DNA from: Sinomonas gamaensis
Lineage (GTDB): Bacteria; Actinomycetota; Actinomycetes; Actinomycetales; Micrococcaceae
Reading direction: 5' to 3'
DNA length: 64,000 nt
Assembly (NCBI RefSeq): GCF_005876955.1
Contig: NZ_SSCL01000004.1
Location: 62,001-126,000, forward strand
Shown: piece after piece, positions 1 through 7,888 of the stretch
Layout of the letters: each line of letters opens with the position of its first letter
How positions within the stretch are numbered: position 1 is the first letter of the stretch
Notes under the pieces: generated by a model
Seen by the model: only the letters and a program-made list of their open reading frames with translations
What the model was told of the DNA's origin: nothing
Databases searched by the model: none
Program-made: the position numbers and the translations under genes

Positions 1-394
1 CGAGGTAGGTCGATGCGGAGAAGTCGACGGCCTTGAGCCGCTTCTCTGTCGCGTCGATCGTCCCCACCGCGAGGTCGATGTTGCCGCCCGAGATCGACTG
101 CACCGCGTCCGCATACGTCGCCTGCTGGTAGACGGGCTCGAGGCACTCGTCCTTGGCGATCTTGCTCACGATCGAGACGTCGATGCCGTTGGGCTTGCCG
201 CTGTTGTAGCTGCTGAACGGCGGGATGTCGATGACCCCGACCGTGAGCTTGCCGGGCGCGACCGTCTGCACCCCCTGATGTTTCGGCGTGCAGTCGCCCG
301 AGGAGGCGGTGGTCGTGCCTCCGCAGGCGGTGAGGCTCACGCCGGCGGCGAGGACGACGGCGGCCAAGGCTCCGGTGCGCGTGGGATTCTTCAT
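1..394 (-). CDS. Amino-acid ABC transporter substrate-binding lipoprotein, 3' end cut by the window
   Basis: Reads leftward from an ATG at 394 and runs off the left edge, so only about 131 N-terminal residues are present. A signal peptide is followed by the lipobox LTAC (Cys at about residue 24) and a short Ser/Thr/Gly linker, then a periplasmic-binding fold start with the segments KLTVGVIDIPPF and NIDLAVGTIDATEKR, typical of family 3 (polar amino acid) binding proteins. It is the last gene of a four-gene leftward unit with two permeases and an ATPase, 19 nt downstream of the second permease. Role by family: lipid-anchored capture of an amino acid or opine outside the membrane. The substrate cannot be read from the fragment. 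Confidence 0.9.
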   Translation of the reverse strand, partial: MKNPTRTGALAAVVLAAGVSLTACGGTTTASSGDCTPKHQGVQTVAPGKLTVGVIDIPPFSSYNSGKPNGIDVSIVSKIAKDECLEPVYQQATYADAVQSISGGNIDLAVGTIDATEKRLKAVDFSASTYL

Positions 395-413
395 GGATTT
401 TCCTTTCGTGGGG

Positions 414-1067
414 TTACGCGTGGCGAGCAAGACGTTTCTCGAAGAACACAGTGATCCACGTGGCCGGCATGGAGATGACGGCGTAGCAGATGCCGGCGAG
501 GGCGAAGATCTGGAGGTAGTTGAAGTCCTGGCTGCCGATGTTGTAGGCGGATTTCATGAGCTCGGGAACCGCAATCGCGTAGGCAAGCGAGGTGCCCTGG
601 AACATCTGGATGGCCACGCCCATGAGGCCCGGGATGGCCGAGCGCATGCCCTGCGGCATGACGACGCGGAAGAAGGTGTCGCGCTGGGAGATCCCGAGGG
701 CGTTCGAAGCTTCGGTCTGCCCGCGGGCCACCGACTGGATTCCAGCCCGCATGATCTCGCTCGAGTAGGCGGCAGCGTTCCAGGTGAGCGCAAGGCAGGC
801 CGCCGTGATGCTCTCAAAGGCGATGCCGAACTTCGGCAGGCCGTAGTAGAAGAGGTACAGGATCACGAGGGCCGGGGCGCCGCGCCCGATCTCGACGACG
901 GCGAGGCCGAGGGTGCGGACGGCGAGGTTCTTGGCGGAAACCATCATGCTGAGCGCCAGGCCGAGCGGGTAGCCTGCGGCGATCGAGATGCCGGCGATCA
1001 GGAGGCTCACGCCGAGGCCGGACATCATCTGCGGGAGGTATCCCGCCCACTGTGCGAGCCAGGTCAT
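414..1067 (-). CDS. Polar amino-acid ABC transporter permease (HisM/GlnP type)
   Basis: 217 residues with about five hydrophobic spans, a normal length for HisQ/HisM-type permeases. The cytoplasmic coupling loop has the EAA-like segment TEASNALGISQRDTFFRVVMP (about residues 118-138), with the Gly-Ile and Pro that dock to the ATPase. The start ATG overlaps the stop of the preceding permease by 4 nt (1064-1067), so the two are probably translated together as the heterodimeric channel. Function by family: one half of the transmembrane pore of an amino-acid importer. Confidence 0.93.
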   Translation of the reverse strand: MTWLAQWAGYLPQMMSGLGVSLLIAGISIAAGYPLGLALSMMVSAKNLAVRTLGLAVVEIGRGAPALVILYLFYYGLPKFGIAFESITAACLALTWNAAAYSSEIMRAGIQSVARGQTEASNALGISQRDTFFRVVMPQGMRSAIPGLMGVAIQMFQGTSLAYAIAVPELMKSAYNIGSQDFNYLQIFALAGICYAVISMPATWITVFFEKRLARHA

Positions 1068-1708
1068 GCGAACACTGCCTTCCTCATGCGGGCGTCAAGG
1101 GTTCGGGAAAGGTAGGCGACCGGCAGGCTGAGGCCGATGTAGAGGATGCCCACGAGGATGTAGGGCAGGATGCCCTCGACGGTCGGGTGCTGCCGGGCGA
1201 AGGCCTGGGACTGGAACACCATCTCCGAGACGATGATGGTCGAGGCGATCGAGGAGTCCTTGAGCAGTCCCACGAGGTAGGTGGCGATCGACGGCGAGAC
1301 GATCCGGAACGCCTGCGGGACCACAACCCCGAAGAACGTGCTCGATTGCGGAAGGCCCAAGGCGTGGGAGGCTTCGAGCTGCCCGCGCGGCACGGCCTGC
1401 AGGCCTCCGCGATAGATCTCGGCCAGGTAGGCGACGGAGACGATGCCCAACCCCACGATGGCCGCACTGACGGGGTTGAACTTGAACGTTCCGATCTGGA
1501 TGCCGAACTTCAGCAGGAACAGCCAGACGATGATCGGCACGCCTCTGACGAGGTCCACGAAGATCCGGGCCACGAGCTTCACCGGCGCGACGGGCGAGGT
1601 CAGGGCCACCGCGAGCGGGACGGCGCCGATGATGCCGATCGCAAACGCCGAGAGGGTCAGCGTCAGCGTCATGGGCAGCCCCTGAAGGACTGCGGAGAAG
1701 GCGTCCAT
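1064..1708 (-). CDS. Polar amino-acid ABC transporter permease (HisQ/GlnP type)
   Basis: 214 residues, hydrophobic, with the EAA-loop segment LEASHALGLPQSSTFFGVVVP (about residues 116-136). It is a paralogue of the next gene, so the pore is probably a heterodimer. It begins 1 nt after the ATPase stop and overlaps the second permease by ATGA. The ATPase-permease-permease-binding protein order is characteristic of the PAAT family importers. Confidence 0.93.
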   Translation of the reverse strand: MDAFSAVLQGLPMTLTLTLSAFAIGIIGAVPLAVALTSPVAPVKLVARIFVDLVRGVPIIVWLFLLKFGIQIGTFKFNPVSAAIVGLGIVSVAYLAEIYRGGLQAVPRGQLEASHALGLPQSSTFFGVVVPQAFRIVSPSIATYLVGLLKDSSIASTIIVSEMVFQSQAFARQHPTVEGILPYILVGILYIGLSLPVAYLSRTLDARMRKAVFA

Positions 1709-1709
1709 G

Positions 1710-2501
1710 TCAGCGCTCCAGCACGGCGCGCAGGAAGCGCCGGGTCCGGGTCTCCTGCGGGTCGCTCATGATCGCCCGAGGATCGCCCTGCTCGATGATC
1801 TTGCAGTCCGCCATCACGACGAGGGTGTCGGAGACGTCGCGGGCGAACTGCATCTCGTGCGTCACCACGACCATCGTCATGCCGTCCGCGGCGAGCTCAC
1901 GCATGACCGAGAGGACCTCGAGGCCCACCTCGGGATCGAGGGCTGAGGTGGGCTCGTCGAAGAGCATGATGCTCGGATCCAAGGCGAGGGCCCGAGCGAT
2001 CGCAATGCGCTGCTGCTGGCCCCCGGAGCATCGGCCCGGGTGCTGCCCGGCCTTCTCCTTGAGCCCGACGCGTTCGAGGAGCTGCATAGAGCGCTCGTCC
2101 GCCTCTTCCTTGCTGCGCCCGAGCACGCGCTGCTGCGGGAAGCTCACGTTCTTCAGCGCGGTCATGTGCGGGAAGAGATTGAAGGACTGGAAGACCATGC
2201 CGACACTGCGTCGCAGGGCGGCCAGATCCCGGGCGCTCACGTTCTTGCCCGGCTCGATGGTGTGGCCGGCTACGCGGATTGTCCCCGAATCCGGTCGCTC
2301 GAGGAGGTTGATGCAGCGCAGGAACGTGCTCTTCCCCGCGCCGGACGGGCCGATGAGGGCGGTCACGGTGCCCGGCTCAACGTTGAGCGAGACATCGTCG
2401 AGAACCACGTGGTCCCCGTACCGCTTCGAGATGTTGTTCAGTTTGATGCCTACGTGTGAGGCTCGTGCCTCGTCTGTGGTCGCTGAGACGGTCATTGCCA
2501 T
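1710..2501 (-). CDS. Polar amino-acid ABC transporter ATP-binding protein (GlnQ/HisP type)
   Basis: 263 residues. Walker A GPSGAGKST is at residues 51-59, the Q-loop at Q105, the signature CSGGQQQR at about 158-165, and Walker B with the D-loop IMLFDEPTSALDPE at 178-191, followed by the switch histidine in VVVTHEM. All catalytic elements are present, but the first signature residue is Cys (C158) where Leu is usual. It is the first gene of the leftward importer unit, so regulation should act on the 205-nt gap upstream. Two in-frame ATGs exist (2501 and 2495); the second has the better spacing from a GGGA element. Predicted to energise amino-acid uptake. Confidence 0.94.
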   Translation of the reverse strand: MAMTVSATTDEARASHVGIKLNNISKRYGDHVVLDDVSLNVEPGTVTALIGPSGAGKSTFLRCINLLERPDSGTIRVAGHTIEPGKNVSARDLAALRRSVGMVFQSFNLFPHMTALKNVSFPQQRVLGRSKEEADERSMQLLERVGLKEKAGQHPGRCSGGQQQRIAIARALALDPSIMLFDEPTSALDPEVGLEVLSVMRELAADGMTMVVVTHEMQFARDVSDTLVVMADCKIIEQGDPRAIMSDPQETRTRRFLRAVLER

Positions 2502-2550
2502 GCTTCCCTGTTCTCCGGTTGCGATCCGAGACGCTCGACCCGAGTGGTCG

Positions 2551-2578
2551 GTGTCACATCACTGTGAAATGTTACATT
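2551..2578 (-). promoter_or_regulatory. Palindrome pair upstream of the amino-acid importer, candidate operator
   Basis: Two dyads lie side by side 50-77 nt upstream of the importer ATPase: TCACA-TCAC-TGTGA at 2554-2567 and the 11-bp perfect palindrome AATGTTACATT at 2568-2578. They are A/T-rich against a G/C-rich background. A repressor or activator site (a GntR-type regulator would fit) is inferred from position and symmetry only; no regulator gene is adjacent. Confidence 0.45.
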
Positions 2579-2625
2579 GCACACCGCGAGTGTCAAGGGG
2601 CCTCTGGAGGGGCCTCGGCCACGCC

Positions 2626-2681
2626 GAATTGTCGGCTTTCTGCCGGTGGCAGGGCGCTGCACTCGCGAAAAACCGACAATT
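2626..2681. repeat. 56-bp dispersed inverted-repeat element, copy A
   Basis: Starts GAATTGTCG and ends CCGACAATT, with terminal arms AATTGTCGG (2627-2635) and CCGACAATT (2673-2681). An element of exactly the same length with the same ends and the same internal CTGCACTCG word lies at 62062-62117. The copy sits between the start of the importer ATPase and the stop of ligD. It looks like a REP-type intergenic repeat; mobility or function is not shown. Confidence 0.6.
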
Positions 2682-2706
2682 GGGTCGCTGTGGCCGACTG
2701 GCCTGG

Positions 2707-5247
2707 CTACTGCTCCGCGGTCACGTCCTTGGGTTCCTTGTCCGGCCGCCACCCGCGCCAGACCGGATGGCGAAGGCGGCCGGCGTCGGTCCACTCGCCG
2801 TACCGCACCTCGCCGACGAACTTCGGCTGAACCCAGTGGGCGTCGGCAGTGTCCTCGCGGGGGATGTCGTCGAACGGCGACGTCTTCCGCTCAATCCGCC
2901 GCAGCTTGGAGGCGATTTCCGCCAGATCCCGCTCGCTGAAGCCCGTGCCGACGCGACCGGCGTAGCGCAGCCCGCCGTCGTCGTCCGGGATGCCCAGGAG
3001 CAGCGAGCCGATAGTGCCCTCGCGCCCGCCCTTTCCGGACCGCCAGCCGCCGATGACCACTTCCTGCATCCGCTCGTGCTTGATCTTCAGCCAGGCTCCC
3101 GAGCGCTTCCCGGCTTCGTAGCGCGACGAGAGGCGCTTGGCCATGACGCCCTCGAGGCCGTGCTCGGCCGACGCCTCGAGCACGTCGTCGATGTCGCCGT
3201 CGAAGATGGGGGAGAGATCCACGTTCTCGGGCAGGGCGCCGCCCGCGAGAGTCTCGAGGGCCTGGCGGCGCTCGCGGAAGGGCAGCGTGGTGAGGTCGCG
3301 TCCCTGAAATTCGAGGAGGTCGAAAAGAATGATCCGCACGGGGTAATTCCGGCGCGCTGCTGCAACGTCGGTGGGGTCGCTGAGGCCCATTCTCTGCTGC
3401 AGCCGAGAAAAGGACGGGCGACCCTTCGGATCCATGGCGACAATTTCGCCGTCGAGAATCGCTGGCCCCAAATCGGCGAGTCCGGCGAGCTCGGGGTAGG
3501 TTCCCGTGGTGTCGAGCCCTCGGCGGCTGATGAGCTTGAGCGGTCCGCGCGCGTCGACGATGGCGCGCACGCCGTCCCACTTCATTTCGAGCGCCCAGTC
3601 GTCACCGTGGACCAGCCCGGGGGTCCCGATCTGCGCGAGCATCGGCGACGGCGCGGGCCCGCCCTTCGCCGCCTTCGGCCCGCCCTTTCCCGCTGCGCTT
3701 CCCGTTGCGCCGTCATCTTTACCGTGTAGATCTGACGGCGCAACTGGGTCGTGGCGCGCGCCGGGGCGCCAGTGGCCCTTGGTCTGGTCCTTCATCAGGT
3801 GGGCGAGCCAGTTGTCCTTGCCGTCGCTGGTCCCGGTGTGGATGAGCGCGAGGCGCACGGGCTTGCCGTCGGCGACGCCCGCGAGCCCGCCGCCCTCCTG
3901 CCCGTGAAGGAGGACGATGATTTCTTTGCCGTCTTTCCATTTCTCAAGTTCGTACGTCCCGGTGTCCCAGATGAACATTTCGCCGGCGCCGTATTCACCC
4001 TTCGGAATGGACCCTGAGAAGGTGAGATATTCGATCGGATGGTCTTCGGTGTGAACTGCGAGATTGTTTCGCTGCGGATCAGTCGGGATGCCGCGCGGGA
4101 TCGCGAAGGAGGCGAGGACTCCCTCGTGCTCGAGCCGAAGGTCCCAGTGCAGCCGTCGAGCGTGGTGCTCATGGATCACAAAGGTGTTCCCCTCGCCCGG
4201 TGTCGGGGACTCGAGGGGCACCGGCTCTGGGGTCGCGGCGGGGTCCCGCTTGGCGCGGTACTCCGTCAGGCGGTCTTTCGGGCCCGCCGTCGTGGGTGAG
4301 CCAATGCGAGCGGACGACGACGGCGGGGGCCTCCTCGCGTCGTCGTGGGACCGGTACTCCTCCGGCACGAGGGGCGCGAACAGATCGCCATACTCCTCGA
4401 TCCGGGCCGCCATCTGGTCATAGCGCACATGTGCTAAATCCGGGGAGCCGATCTCCTCCCAGGTCCTCGGTGCAGCGACCATGGGCTGGGCACGACCGCG
4501 GAGCGAGTACGGCGCAATTGTCGTCTTCTGGCCGCTGTTCTGGCTCCAGTCGACGAGCACCCGACCTTCGCGCAGTGTCTTCTTCTGGTCGCTCACCACG
4601 AGGTCGGGATGATCGGCGGCGAGGGAGCGCGCGAGCTCATGGGCGACCGCGGAGACCTGCTCCCACTTCTGGCTCATGTCGAGCTTCGCGTAGAGGTGGA
4701 TCCCCTTGCTCCCGCTCGTGACGGGGACCGAGACCATGCCGAGGTCGTCAAGGATCGGCTTGATGAGGTGGGCGACCTCGACGCACTCGGGGAGCCCTGC
4801 GCCCGGGCCGGGGTCGAGATCGAGGACGAGGCGGTCGGGGTTGAGCATTTTGTCATCCCCGGCTGCGCGCCATTGCGGGACGTGGATTTCGAGAGCGGCC
4901 ATCTGGCCGAGCCAGATCAGCGTGGCGAGGTCGTTGATGAGGGGATAGGTGTTGGTGGAATGCCGGTGATGGAGCGTCACGCGCTCCACCCAGCTGGGGG
5001 TCGAATTGTCCAAGTTCTTCTGGAAGAAGACCTGGCCGGGCTCGTCAGCGGTGCCGACGCCATGGACCCAGCGCTTTCGCGTGGCCGGCCGGTCATGCAC
5101 GACGGGAATCATGTATGGCGCGACGGTCCGCAGGTAATCGAGAATGTCGGCCTTCGTGACGCCGGCTTCCGGGTACAGCACTTTGTCGAGATTGGTCAGG
5201 CGGATCTGATGGCCGTCGATTTCCACGATCTCGCGTTTCGCTGCCAT
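2707..5247 (-). CDS. ligD: ATP-dependent DNA ligase D (polymerase-phosphoesterase-ligase), non-homologous end joining
   Basis: 846 residues in the order polymerase, 3'-phosphoesterase, ligase, as in mycobacterial LigD. The primase-like polymerase domain (about 1-300) has the metal pair D143-x-D145 in VLDLDP. The phosphoesterase domain (about 340-500) has H359 and the HWDLR core H367/D369/R371. After a Gly/Ala/Lys-rich linker the ligase domain begins; the adenylation lysine is K556 in EMKWDGVRA, with DGEIVAMD, EGVMAKR and WLKIKHER as the following nucleotidyltransferase motifs. It processes and seals Ku-bound double-strand breaks. It is divergent from the ligC-type gene with 119 nt between them, and Ku is about 20 kb away. 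Confidence 0.97.
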   Translation of the reverse strand: MAAKREIVEIDGHQIRLTNLDKVLYPEAGVTKADILDYLRTVAPYMIPVVHDRPATRKRWVHGVGTADEPGQVFFQKNLDNSTPSWVERVTLHHRHSTNTYPLINDLATLIWLGQMAALEIHVPQWRAAGDDKMLNPDRLVLDLDPGPGAGLPECVEVAHLIKPILDDLGMVSVPVTSGSKGIHLYAKLDMSQKWEQVSAVAHELARSLAADHPDLVVSDQKKTLREGRVLVDWSQNSGQKTTIAPYSLRGRAQPMVAAPRTWEEIGSPDLAHVRYDQMAARIEEYGDLFAPLVPEEYRSHDDARRPPPSSSARIGSPTTAGPKDRLTEYRAKRDPAATPEPVPLESPTPGEGNTFVIHEHHARRLHWDLRLEHEGVLASFAIPRGIPTDPQRNNLAVHTEDHPIEYLTFSGSIPKGEYGAGEMFIWDTGTYELEKWKDGKEIIVLLHGQEGGGLAGVADGKPVRLALIHTGTSDGKDNWLAHLMKDQTKGHWRPGARHDPVAPSDLHGKDDGATGSAAGKGGPKAAKGGPAPSPMLAQIGTPGLVHGDDWALEMKWDGVRAIVDARGPLKLISRRGLDTTGTYPELAGLADLGPAILDGEIVAMDPKGRPSFSRLQQRMGLSDPTDVAAARRNYPVRIILFDLLEFQGRDLTTLPFRERRQALETLAGGALPENVDLSPIFDGDIDDVLEASAEHGLEGVMAKRLSSRYEAGKRSGAWLKIKHERMQEVVIGGWRSGKGGREGTIGSLLLGIPDDDGGLRYAGRVGTGFSERDLAEIASKLRRIERKTSPFDDIPREDTADAHWVQPKFVGEVRYGEWTDAGRLRHPVWRGWRPDKEPKDVTAEQ

Positions 5248-5366
5248 GGCGCCACCTTCCCACTCTCCGTCCTTCTTGACTACCCAGAACGGCGGCGGCT
5301 TATCCGAGGAGCGCCTCGCCCCGTTACCTCTGTTTGAACCGCCTTGGGGCGAAGCAGGATATCCCT

Positions 5367-6434
5367 ATGGACCTTCCCGTGATGCCGCCCGTCGAGCCGA
5401 TGCTCGCCCGCTCGGTGCCCGAGATCCCCGACGTCGGCCACAGCGAACCGAAGTGGGACGGGTTCCGCACCATCGTGTTCAAGGACGGCGATGACATTCT
5501 GCTCGGCAGCCGCAATGACAAGCCCATGACCCGCTATTTCCCGGAGCTCGTCGAGGAACTGCGGGCCGCACTCCCAGAACGCTGCGTGGTGGACGGCGAA
5601 ATTGTGCTGATTCGCGGCGACCGCTTGGATTTCGAGGCCCTCCAGCAAAGGATTCACCCGGCCGAGAGCAGGGTCAGGCTGCTTGCGAGCGAGACTCCTG
5701 TTTCCTTCGTGGCCTTCGACGCCCTTGCCCTCCAGGACGAGAACCTCATGAAACGTCGTTTCGCGGAGCGCCGGAAGATTCTCGGGGATGTCATCGGCGA
5801 GGGGACGGAATCCGTTCTTCTGACCCCGTCCACGAGCAATCTCGAAGAGGCCAAGAAATGGTTCTCGGAATTCGAGGGAGCAGGTCTGGACGGAATCGTC
5901 GCAAAGCCGCTCGACGGCAAGTACGAGCCGGGGAAGCGCTCCATGTTCAAGATCAAGCACGAGCGGACTGCGGACTGCGTCGTCGCGGGATTCCGGTGGC
6001 ACAAGACGGGCGGCGTGGTGGGCTCGCTTCTGCTCGGCCTTTACGACGACGGTGGCAGGCTGCACCATGTTGGCGTCGCCGCGTCGTTTCCCATGGCAAA
6101 GCGACGCGATCTCGTCGAACAGCTCAAGCCGTTCATCGAGGAGAATCTCTCTGCTCACCCATGGGGCGACTGGGCCGATCAAGAAGCGCATCAGCTGACC
6201 AGGATGCCGGGAGCTGTGAGCCGTTGGAGCGCTGGGAAGAATCTGTCGTTCGTGCCGCTGCGGCCGGAACTCGTCGTCGAAGTCGCCTACGACTATATGG
6301 AAGGCGAGCGCTTCCGGCACACGGCACAATTCCGTCGTTGGCGCTTTGACCGGGACCCCGAAAGCTGCACCTTCGCCCAGCTCGAGACCACCCCTGAATT
6401 CGACGTGCGCCGCATTCTGGGCCTGAAAGCATGA
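5367..6434 (+). CDS. ligC: Stand-alone ATP-dependent DNA ligase (LigC type)
   Basis: 355 residues from the ATG at 5367; an earlier in-frame start at 5334 would add 11 unconserved residues, and an AGGA element lies just before 5367. The nucleotidyltransferase motifs are EPKWDGFRT (catalytic Lys), VDGEIV, LDGIVAKPLDG and MFKIKHERTADC, followed by an OB-fold domain (VVGSLLLGLYDDGG). The absence of polymerase and phosphoesterase domains marks it as a LigC-type ligase, which acts in back-up end joining or excision repair in actinobacteria. It is divergent from ligD, so both may share control from the 119-nt gap, and it converges on the csbD-like gene across a strong hairpin. Confidence 0.93.
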   Translation: MDLPVMPPVEPMLARSVPEIPDVGHSEPKWDGFRTIVFKDGDDILLGSRNDKPMTRYFPELVEELRAALPERCVVDGEIVLIRGDRLDFEALQQRIHPAESRVRLLASETPVSFVAFDALALQDENLMKRRFAERRKILGDVIGEGTESVLLTPSTSNLEEAKKWFSEFEGAGLDGIVAKPLDGKYEPGKRSMFKIKHERTADCVVAGFRWHKTGGVVGSLLLGLYDDGGRLHHVGVAASFPMAKRRDLVEQLKPFIEENLSAHPWGDWADQEAHQLTRMPGAVSRWSAGKNLSFVPLRPELVVEVAYDYMEGERFRHTAQFRRWRFDRDPESCTFAQLETTPEFDVRRILGLKA

Positions 6435-6465
6435 GCGGGCCCTCCCCGCGGAGGGGAGGGCCCGC
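6435..6465. terminator. Bidirectional hairpin terminator between ligC and csbD-like gene
   Basis: A 13-bp perfect G/C stem (GCGGGCCCTCCCC at 6435-6447 with its complement at 6453-6465) and a 5-nt loop begin directly at the ligC stop codon and lie 12 nt from the stop of the convergent gene. No T-run follows, as is common in high-GC actinobacteria. Confidence 0.75.
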
Positions 6466-6476
6466 CGTCGTGCTCT

Positions 6477-6677
6477 CTAGTCGTGCTTCTTGAAAGCGTC
6501 CTTCACGTCCTCGAAAGCGTCCTTGACCTTTTCTCCGGCCTGCTTGAGGCCCGCGGACATCTGGTCGCGCTTGCCTTCGGCCTCGAGGTCCGGGTCGTCG
6601 TTGGACCGGCCGAGTGCCTCCTTGGCCTTGCCGCCAAGTTCCTCAGCCTTGTTGTGGGCCTTGTCGTCGAATCCCAT
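6477..6677 (-). CDS. CsbD-like stress-response protein
   Basis: 66 residues, highly charged and helical, with the CsbD-family pattern AEELGGKAKEALGR near the start and GLKQAGEKVKDAFEDVKDA at the end. CsbD proteins are small general-stress proteins of unknown biochemistry, usually under alternative sigma factor control. It is monocistronic, convergent with ligC, and read toward the shared hairpin. Confidence 0.88.
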   Translation of the reverse strand: MGFDDKAHNKAEELGGKAKEALGRSNDDPDLEAEGKRDQMSAGLKQAGEKVKDAFEDVKDAFKKHD

Positions 6678-6743
6678 GCTGTCCTCCGTTCCTGCGCGTG
6701 AGTGGTTTCTTGGACATCGACTGTTTCCCCGTTCAGCGGTTCG

Positions 6744-7778
6744 TCAAACGTTGCGCCGCCCCGTCGACGCCCGGGGGATCAATGTCGGGGCGAGCACCCG
6801 TTGCCCTCCAGTGATTGCAGTGCGTCCGTTGATGGAATTCAGCAGTCCGTCCACTGCCGCGGAGGCAATTTCCCGGAAGGGCACCCTCACGGTTGTCAGC
6901 GGAACTGCCAGGCGGGCGACGAGTGGAATGTCGTTGTAGCCCACAATCGAAAGGTCGTGCGGAATGCGCAGGCCCGCGCGCTGGATCACCGAGGTGAAGC
7001 CAAAGGCGGTGTTGTCGTTCACGGCGAAGACCGCCGTCGGACGCCGCGAGCCAGCCAGCAGCGCTTCCGCCGCAGCCTCGCCGCTCTCCATGCTGAACGA
7101 GGAAGGGTAGACGAACTCCGGGACCTCGGCGATGCCCGCCTCGCGGAGTGCCTGCCGGTACCCCTCGCGCCGGGCAACAGCGGTCGGGGCATGGTCGGGC
7201 CCGGCGACGAGGCCGATCTCGCGATGCCCTAAGTCGATGAGATGCCGGGTCGCGAGGTAGCCGCCGAGGGTGTCGTCGCCCACCACGCTCGGGCTCTCGC
7301 CGAACGCCCTCAAGGCGAGGACGTGGGGGATTCCCCGCTCGACGAGCTCGGTGCACAGGCCACCTTCCGTGGTGGCCGTGGTGAGGATCAGCCCGTCGAC
7401 GCGTGAGGCGAGCATCGCCAGGCCGTTCTCCCGCTCGAGTTGGGGGTCGTCGTACGTGGTGGCAACGAGCGCGTGATACCCCCGGGCCGTGCTCGCCGCG
7501 GCGATTTCCTCGAAGAGCATCGCCATGACGGTGTCCGTGAGGCGGGAGACCAGCACGCCGATGGTGTTCGTCTGCTGGCGCCTGAGGTTTGCCGCAGTGG
7601 GGTTCGGTTCGTAGCCGAGGGATTCGGCGACCGCACGGATCCGCTCGGCCGAAGGGCTCCGGTAGAAGCGGTGATCGCGGTTCATGGCGCGGGAGACGGT
7701 GGACCGGGCGACGCCTGCCGCCTCCGCGACATCCGCGATCGTCGGGCGTCCGCCGACGCGCGTTTCTTTGGCTTCCAT
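6744..7778 (-). CDS. LacI-family transcriptional regulator of the adjacent aldolase/MFS genes
   Basis: 344 residues. The N-terminal helix-turn-helix with hinge helix reads TIADVAEAAGVARSTVSRAM then LGYEPNPTAANLRR, followed by a periplasmic-binding-protein-like effector domain (from about residue 70, NTIGVLVSRLTDTV) with the late FGFTSVIQRAGLRIPHDLSI segment. It is divergent from a DapA-like gene, and a 24-bp dyad lies in the gap. Predicted to repress that unit and itself until a sugar-acid type effector binds; the effector is unknown. Confidence 0.92.
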   Translation of the reverse strand: MEAKETRVGGRPTIADVAEAAGVARSTVSRAMNRDHRFYRSPSAERIRAVAESLGYEPNPTAANLRRQQTNTIGVLVSRLTDTVMAMLFEEIAAASTARGYHALVATTYDDPQLERENGLAMLASRVDGLILTTATTEGGLCTELVERGIPHVLALRAFGESPSVVGDDTLGGYLATRHLIDLGHREIGLVAGPDHAPTAVARREGYRQALREAGIAEVPEFVYPSSFSMESGEAAAEALLAGSRRPTAVFAVNDNTAFGFTSVIQRAGLRIPHDLSIVGYNDIPLVARLAVPLTTVRVPFREIASAAVDGLLNSINGRTAITGGQRVLAPTLIPRASTGRRNV

Positions 7779-7832
7779 CAGTGCCTTCCTGGACCCCCTT
7801 GACGTGCTGCTGTGAACCAGCTTACAGTCGAA

Positions 7833-7856
7833 GCAATCGATAACGGAATCGATTGC
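7833..7856. promoter_or_regulatory. LacI-type operator dyad in the divergent promoter region
   Basis: GCAATCGAT (7833-7841) and ATCGATTGC (7848-7856) form a perfect 9-bp inverted repeat around AACGGA. It lies 54 nt upstream of the regulator start and 33 nt before the DapA-like start, where a single bound LacI dimer could block both directions. Palindromes with such ends are usual LacI-family sites; binding is inferred. Confidence 0.7.
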
Positions 7857-7888
7857 ACAACACGATCGACAACTCGAAGGAGAGCCCC

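Noticed and set aside
1768-3729. Long rightward open frame of 653 codons opposite the importer ATPase and ligD
   Set aside because: It runs antisense to two clear, motif-complete genes and its translation has no recognisable domain; long antisense frames are expected in high-GC DNA.
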